From the NCBI GenBank assembly GCA_003483745.1, contig DMYD01000014.1, positions 8,741 to 72,740 on the forward strand: DNA of 64,000 nucleotides. Reading direction: 5' to 3'. How positions within the stretch are numbered: the stretch's first letter is position 1; each line of letters opens with the position of its first letter. This document shows, piece by piece, positions 62,149-64,000 of this stretch. The DNA comes from Roseburia sp. Lineage in GTDB: Bacteria; Bacillota; Clostridia; Lachnospirales; Lachnospiraceae. The translations under genes were made by a program, and so were the position numbers. The notes under the pieces were generated by a model. That model was not told the DNA's origin. It did no database searches and saw nothing but the letters and a program-made list of their open reading frames with translations.

Positions 62149-62177
62149 TTGCACCGTTCATGTTATTTTTTGCACCG
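62149..62177. promoter_or_regulatory. Direct repeats TTGCACCG, probable AraC-protein site
   Basis: TTGCACCG occurs at 62149-62156 and 62170-62177, spaced 21 bp (two helical turns) in the same orientation, the usual layout for AraC-family dimers. It lies between the divergent exporter and regulator genes. A TATACT on each strand nearby (62207-62212 plus; near 62110-62115 minus) may be the -10 elements. Confidence 0.55.
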
Positions 62178-62263
62178 GAAGGGATGGTTTCTGGTGGGGA
62201 ATATGTTATACTGTGATGTGGATAATAAAAAGTGTATTTAAAAGAAGAAATGGAGACTTTACT

Positions 62264-63139
62264 ATGTGCTGCGACAACCGGGAACAACTACTTGACCAAC
62301 TGAATCCGACTTTTCTATTTACCTGGAAAGGCACACGTTTAAAAGATGAGGAGCGCTATCACAGCCACGATTTTATCGAGATGGCTTTTATTTTATCCGG
62401 CCATGGAAGATACAAAATTGCGGACAAAATCTATGACGTGTCCGAAGGAGATATCATCATATTAAATCCGGGGCAGAAACATCAGGCACTCTGCACGGAT
62501 CCTGCCAATCCAACCACGGAATTTTTTGTTGGTTTATGTGATGTCCGTTTTCCGGATTTTCCGGAAAATTATCTGCCGCTGCATTTAAAAGATCCAGCCA
62601 CTGATCCTGCAGAGCAGTCTCCGATTTTACATACTTCCGGTGAATTACGGCAGAAACTTTTTAAGATCTGTACATCCATGAGTGCTGAAAATGATGTCTG
62701 CCGCAGCGGACGTTATATCATGTTAAAAAGTTACCTGATGCAGATGTTAATACTGCTGCTGCGGGAACAGAGTGAACCGGTGCGGATCAATACCGGCTGT
62801 TCGTTTGAGTCCACCAGCAAAAAATATGTGGTCGACCAGATCGTAAATTATTTTGAAGATCATTACAGTGAAAAGATTTCTTTAGACCAGATTGCGGAAA
62901 ATATGTACTTAAGCCCTTTTTATATCTCGCGTATTTTTAAAAGCGAGACGGGGGATACACCGATCCGCCACCTGATCAATATCCGGTTAGAAAAAGCAAA
63001 AGAATTATTAGAAAACGGTTTTGACGGCAGCATCCAGGAAGTCGCAGCCAAAGTTGGCTATGATGACGTCTATCATTTCAGTAAACTGTTTAAAAAACGA
63101 TTTGGTATGCCGCCTTCAAAAATCCGTAGATTATCCTGA
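62264..63139 (+). CDS. AraC-family transcriptional regulator
   Basis: Cytoplasmic regulator of 291 residues. The N-terminal cupin region (HSHDFIEMAFILSGHGRYKI, EGDIIILNPGQKHQA) is a ligand domain. The C-terminus has the double helix-turn-helix (ISLDQIAENMYLSPFYISRIFKSETG and IQEVAAKVGYDDVYHFSKLFKKRFGMPPS). The frame opens at 62213, but GGAG 8 nt before the ATG at 62264 decides the start. Divergent from the ABC exporter, its probable target. Confidence 0.92.
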   Translation: MCCDNREQLLDQLNPTFLFTWKGTRLKDEERYHSHDFIEMAFILSGHGRYKIADKIYDVSEGDIIILNPGQKHQALCTDPANPTTEFFVGLCDVRFPDFPENYLPLHLKDPATDPAEQSPILHTSGELRQKLFKICTSMSAENDVCRSGRYIMLKSYLMQMLILLLREQSEPVRINTGCSFESTSKKYVVDQIVNYFEDHYSEKISLDQIAENMYLSPFYISRIFKSETGDTPIRHLINIRLEKAKELLENGFDGSIQEVAAKVGYDDVYHFSKLFKKRFGMPPSKIRRLS

Positions 63140-63164
63140 TATTTTTATGCGCTATCGTATAACA

Positions 63165-63332
63165 CCGGAATACTGCGAACAAATAACGATAATCCTACAA
63201 TTGGCATACTTATATGCAAAACAAAAGATAATGTTCTGGCTCAATATGCTGCCAGTGCAGTGAATGTTCCTGTTGGAATTTCCGAATATGAACTTAATAA
63301 TCTGATTACTGATGACTATAAAAGTTCAATGC
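63165..63332 (+). pseudogene. Internal fragment of a DUF1016 (YhcG-type PDDEXK nuclease) gene
   Basis: In one plus frame without a start, about 56 codons read ILRTNNDNPTIGILICKTKD, then VLAQYAASAVNVPVGISEYE and LNNLITDDYKSSM. This is the conserved C-terminal block of DUF1016 proteins (D-N-P-T-I-G-I-L-I-C-K ... G-I-S-E-Y). Both ends are lost. The right side stops exactly where an aldo/keto reductase remnant begins. Confidence 0.75.
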
Positions 63333-63470
63333 ATATGCCTGTGCCGTGTCAACATGACGGTATCCTAAACGGATCGCTGTCTTTACCGGTTCCACGACCT
63401 TATTATCATCGATCAGCCATGTTCCAAGTGCAACCTGCGGGATTTCCACACCATTATTTAATGTTATCAT
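63333..63470 (-). pseudogene. 5' fragment of an aldo/keto reductase gene
   Basis: From the ATG at 63470 the minus strand reads MITLNNGVEIPQVALGTWLI, then TAIRLGYRHVDTAQAY, the N-terminal strand and helix of 2,5-diketogluconate-reductase-type AKRs including the catalytic Asp in HVDTAQAY. The match ends after about 46 codons at the junction with the DUF1016 fragment. AGGAGG lies further upstream, in front of a second ATG (about 63482) in a different frame that stops quickly, so the 5' end may also be damaged. Confidence 0.75.
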
Positions 63471-63570
63471 TTTTTGTCATCATGAATAATTCCTCCTTTT
63501 TCGAAAAGTATAGTCCATGAAGTGAACTTCAAGTCAAGAATTTTTTTCACATTTTTCACATTTTAAATTT

Positions 63571-64000
63571 TTATTTTTCAGTTGAATTTCTGCCTGCATG
63601 TTTGCATGCATACATATTTCTGTCCGCCTCTGCAATCACATTTTTTAACTTTTCATGCCCGCCGATGGCATATCCAACCGCCGCTGAGATCGGTATCTCA
63701 CAGTCCACCTGTACCGCTGCAAGTGTCTGTTTCCAGGTTTTTATCATCTTTTCCGCAGTTTCGCCGGTTCCTCCCGGAATGAGTGCAAGCATTTCATCTC
63801 CACCATACCGGAATGCCATCCCTGCATCTCCTAAAGCAATCCGTATCGACTGTGCCACTTTTACGATCATCTGATCTCCGGCAAAATGTCCGTATGTATC
63901 GTTTACATATTTCAAACGGTTAATGTCCCAGTAAACGATGACAACCTGCTGGTAATCATATGTTCTTTTCTCAATGGGGTGAAATGTAGAGCGAGAGTCC
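63571..64000 (-). CDS. GGDEF domain protein (diguanylate cyclase), N-terminus outside window
   Basis: C-terminal part of a cyclic-di-GMP synthase. The frame is open to the right edge, giving about 142 residues. VVIVYWDINRLKYVNDTYGH and AGDQMIVKVAQSIR are followed by the active-site loop FRYGGDEMLALIPG (GGDEM, an accepted GGDEF variant) and the C-terminal EADRNMYACKHAGRNS. The internal ATG at 63915 is not the true start, because conserved residues lie before it. Confidence 0.88.
   Translation of the reverse strand, partial: DSRSTFHPIEKRTYDYQQVVIVYWDINRLKYVNDTYGHFAGDQMIVKVAQSIRIALGDAGMAFRYGGDEMLALIPGGTGETAEKMIKTWKQTLAAVQVDCEIPISAAVGYAIGGHEKLKNVIAEADRNMYACKHAGRNSTEK

Noticed and set aside
1..64000. 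CRISPR arrays, tRNA or rRNA genes, intact IS elements, prophage
   Set aside because: No regularly spaced repeats, no cloverleaf-type sequences, no transposase, integrase or phage genes found while reading both strands by eye.

Overview
The window reads as a chromosomal segment of a low-to-mid GC, Gram-positive gut anaerobe of the Lachnospiraceae, most like the Roseburia / Agathobacter group. The grounds are strong AGGAGG-type ribosome sites, several TTG starts, T-box and TPP riboswitches, a GPH galactoside symporter, many glycoside hydrolases under LacI/TetR/ROK/AraC control, nickel-pincer genes (larB, larC), a selenium-hydroxylase accessory gene (yqeC) and a CD1871A-type mini-protein. I see no rRNA, tRNA, CRISPR array, prophage or intact insertion sequence. 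The genus is an inference.

Layout. 1-5.4 kb: maltodextrin-type operon on the minus strand (binding lipoprotein, two permeases, LacI regulator, malQ running off the left edge). 5.6-8.0 kb: CLC transporter; bioY plus a DUF1284 gene under a probable BirA operator. 8.1-17.5 kb: complete trp operon in the order E-G-C-F-B-A-D, then threonine aldolase and asparaginase, behind a long T-box leader. 17.5-20.8 kb: YfhO-like membrane protein and yqeC. 21-29.4 kb: galactoside operon (TetR, GH2, an unrecognised GT-B-like protein, GPH symporter, GH36). 29.5-31.8 kb: larB-larC. 31.8-35.6 kb: GNAT gene, a gene remnant, and a TPP-riboswitch operon thiD-cytX-thiW. 35.6-41.6 kb: polyol operon (dehydrogenase, GntP permease, PfkB kinase, VOC protein) with a divergent ROK regulator. 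41.6-45.5 kb: two-component system divergent from a CD1871A / 4Fe-4S / TlpA redox cassette. 45.7-51.9 kb: DUF4300 lipoprotein, an unknown gene, greA-metF, and a REC-GGDEF-EAL / HPt / phosphopantetheinyl transferase group. 52-58.5 kb: GH31 alpha-xylosidase and GH3 beta-glucosidase divergent from an AraC-type response regulator. 58.5-63.1 kb: heterodimeric ABC exporter divergent from an AraC regulator. 63.1-64 kb: two truncated gene remnants fused at a scar, and a partial GGDEF gene.

Main themes: uptake and hydrolysis of oligosaccharides (maltodextrins, alpha/beta-galactosides, xyloglucan-type glucosides, polyols), each with its own regulator, and amino-acid and cofactor supply under RNA control. 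The least ordinary signals are in the non-coding DNA. A 125-bp structured repeat occurs twice (about 90% identical, with a compensatory base-pair change). Both copies abut an intrinsic-terminator-like hairpin, and one copy sits inside the trp T-box leader. A 145-bp element with 12-bp terminal inverted repeats lies inside the sugar ABC operon, and a tandem 54-bp hairpin duplication lies in front of the GH31 gene. On the protein side, the CD1871A-ferredoxin-TlpA cassette with its own two-component system and the unrecognised protein of the galactoside operon are the best candidates for undescribed biology.
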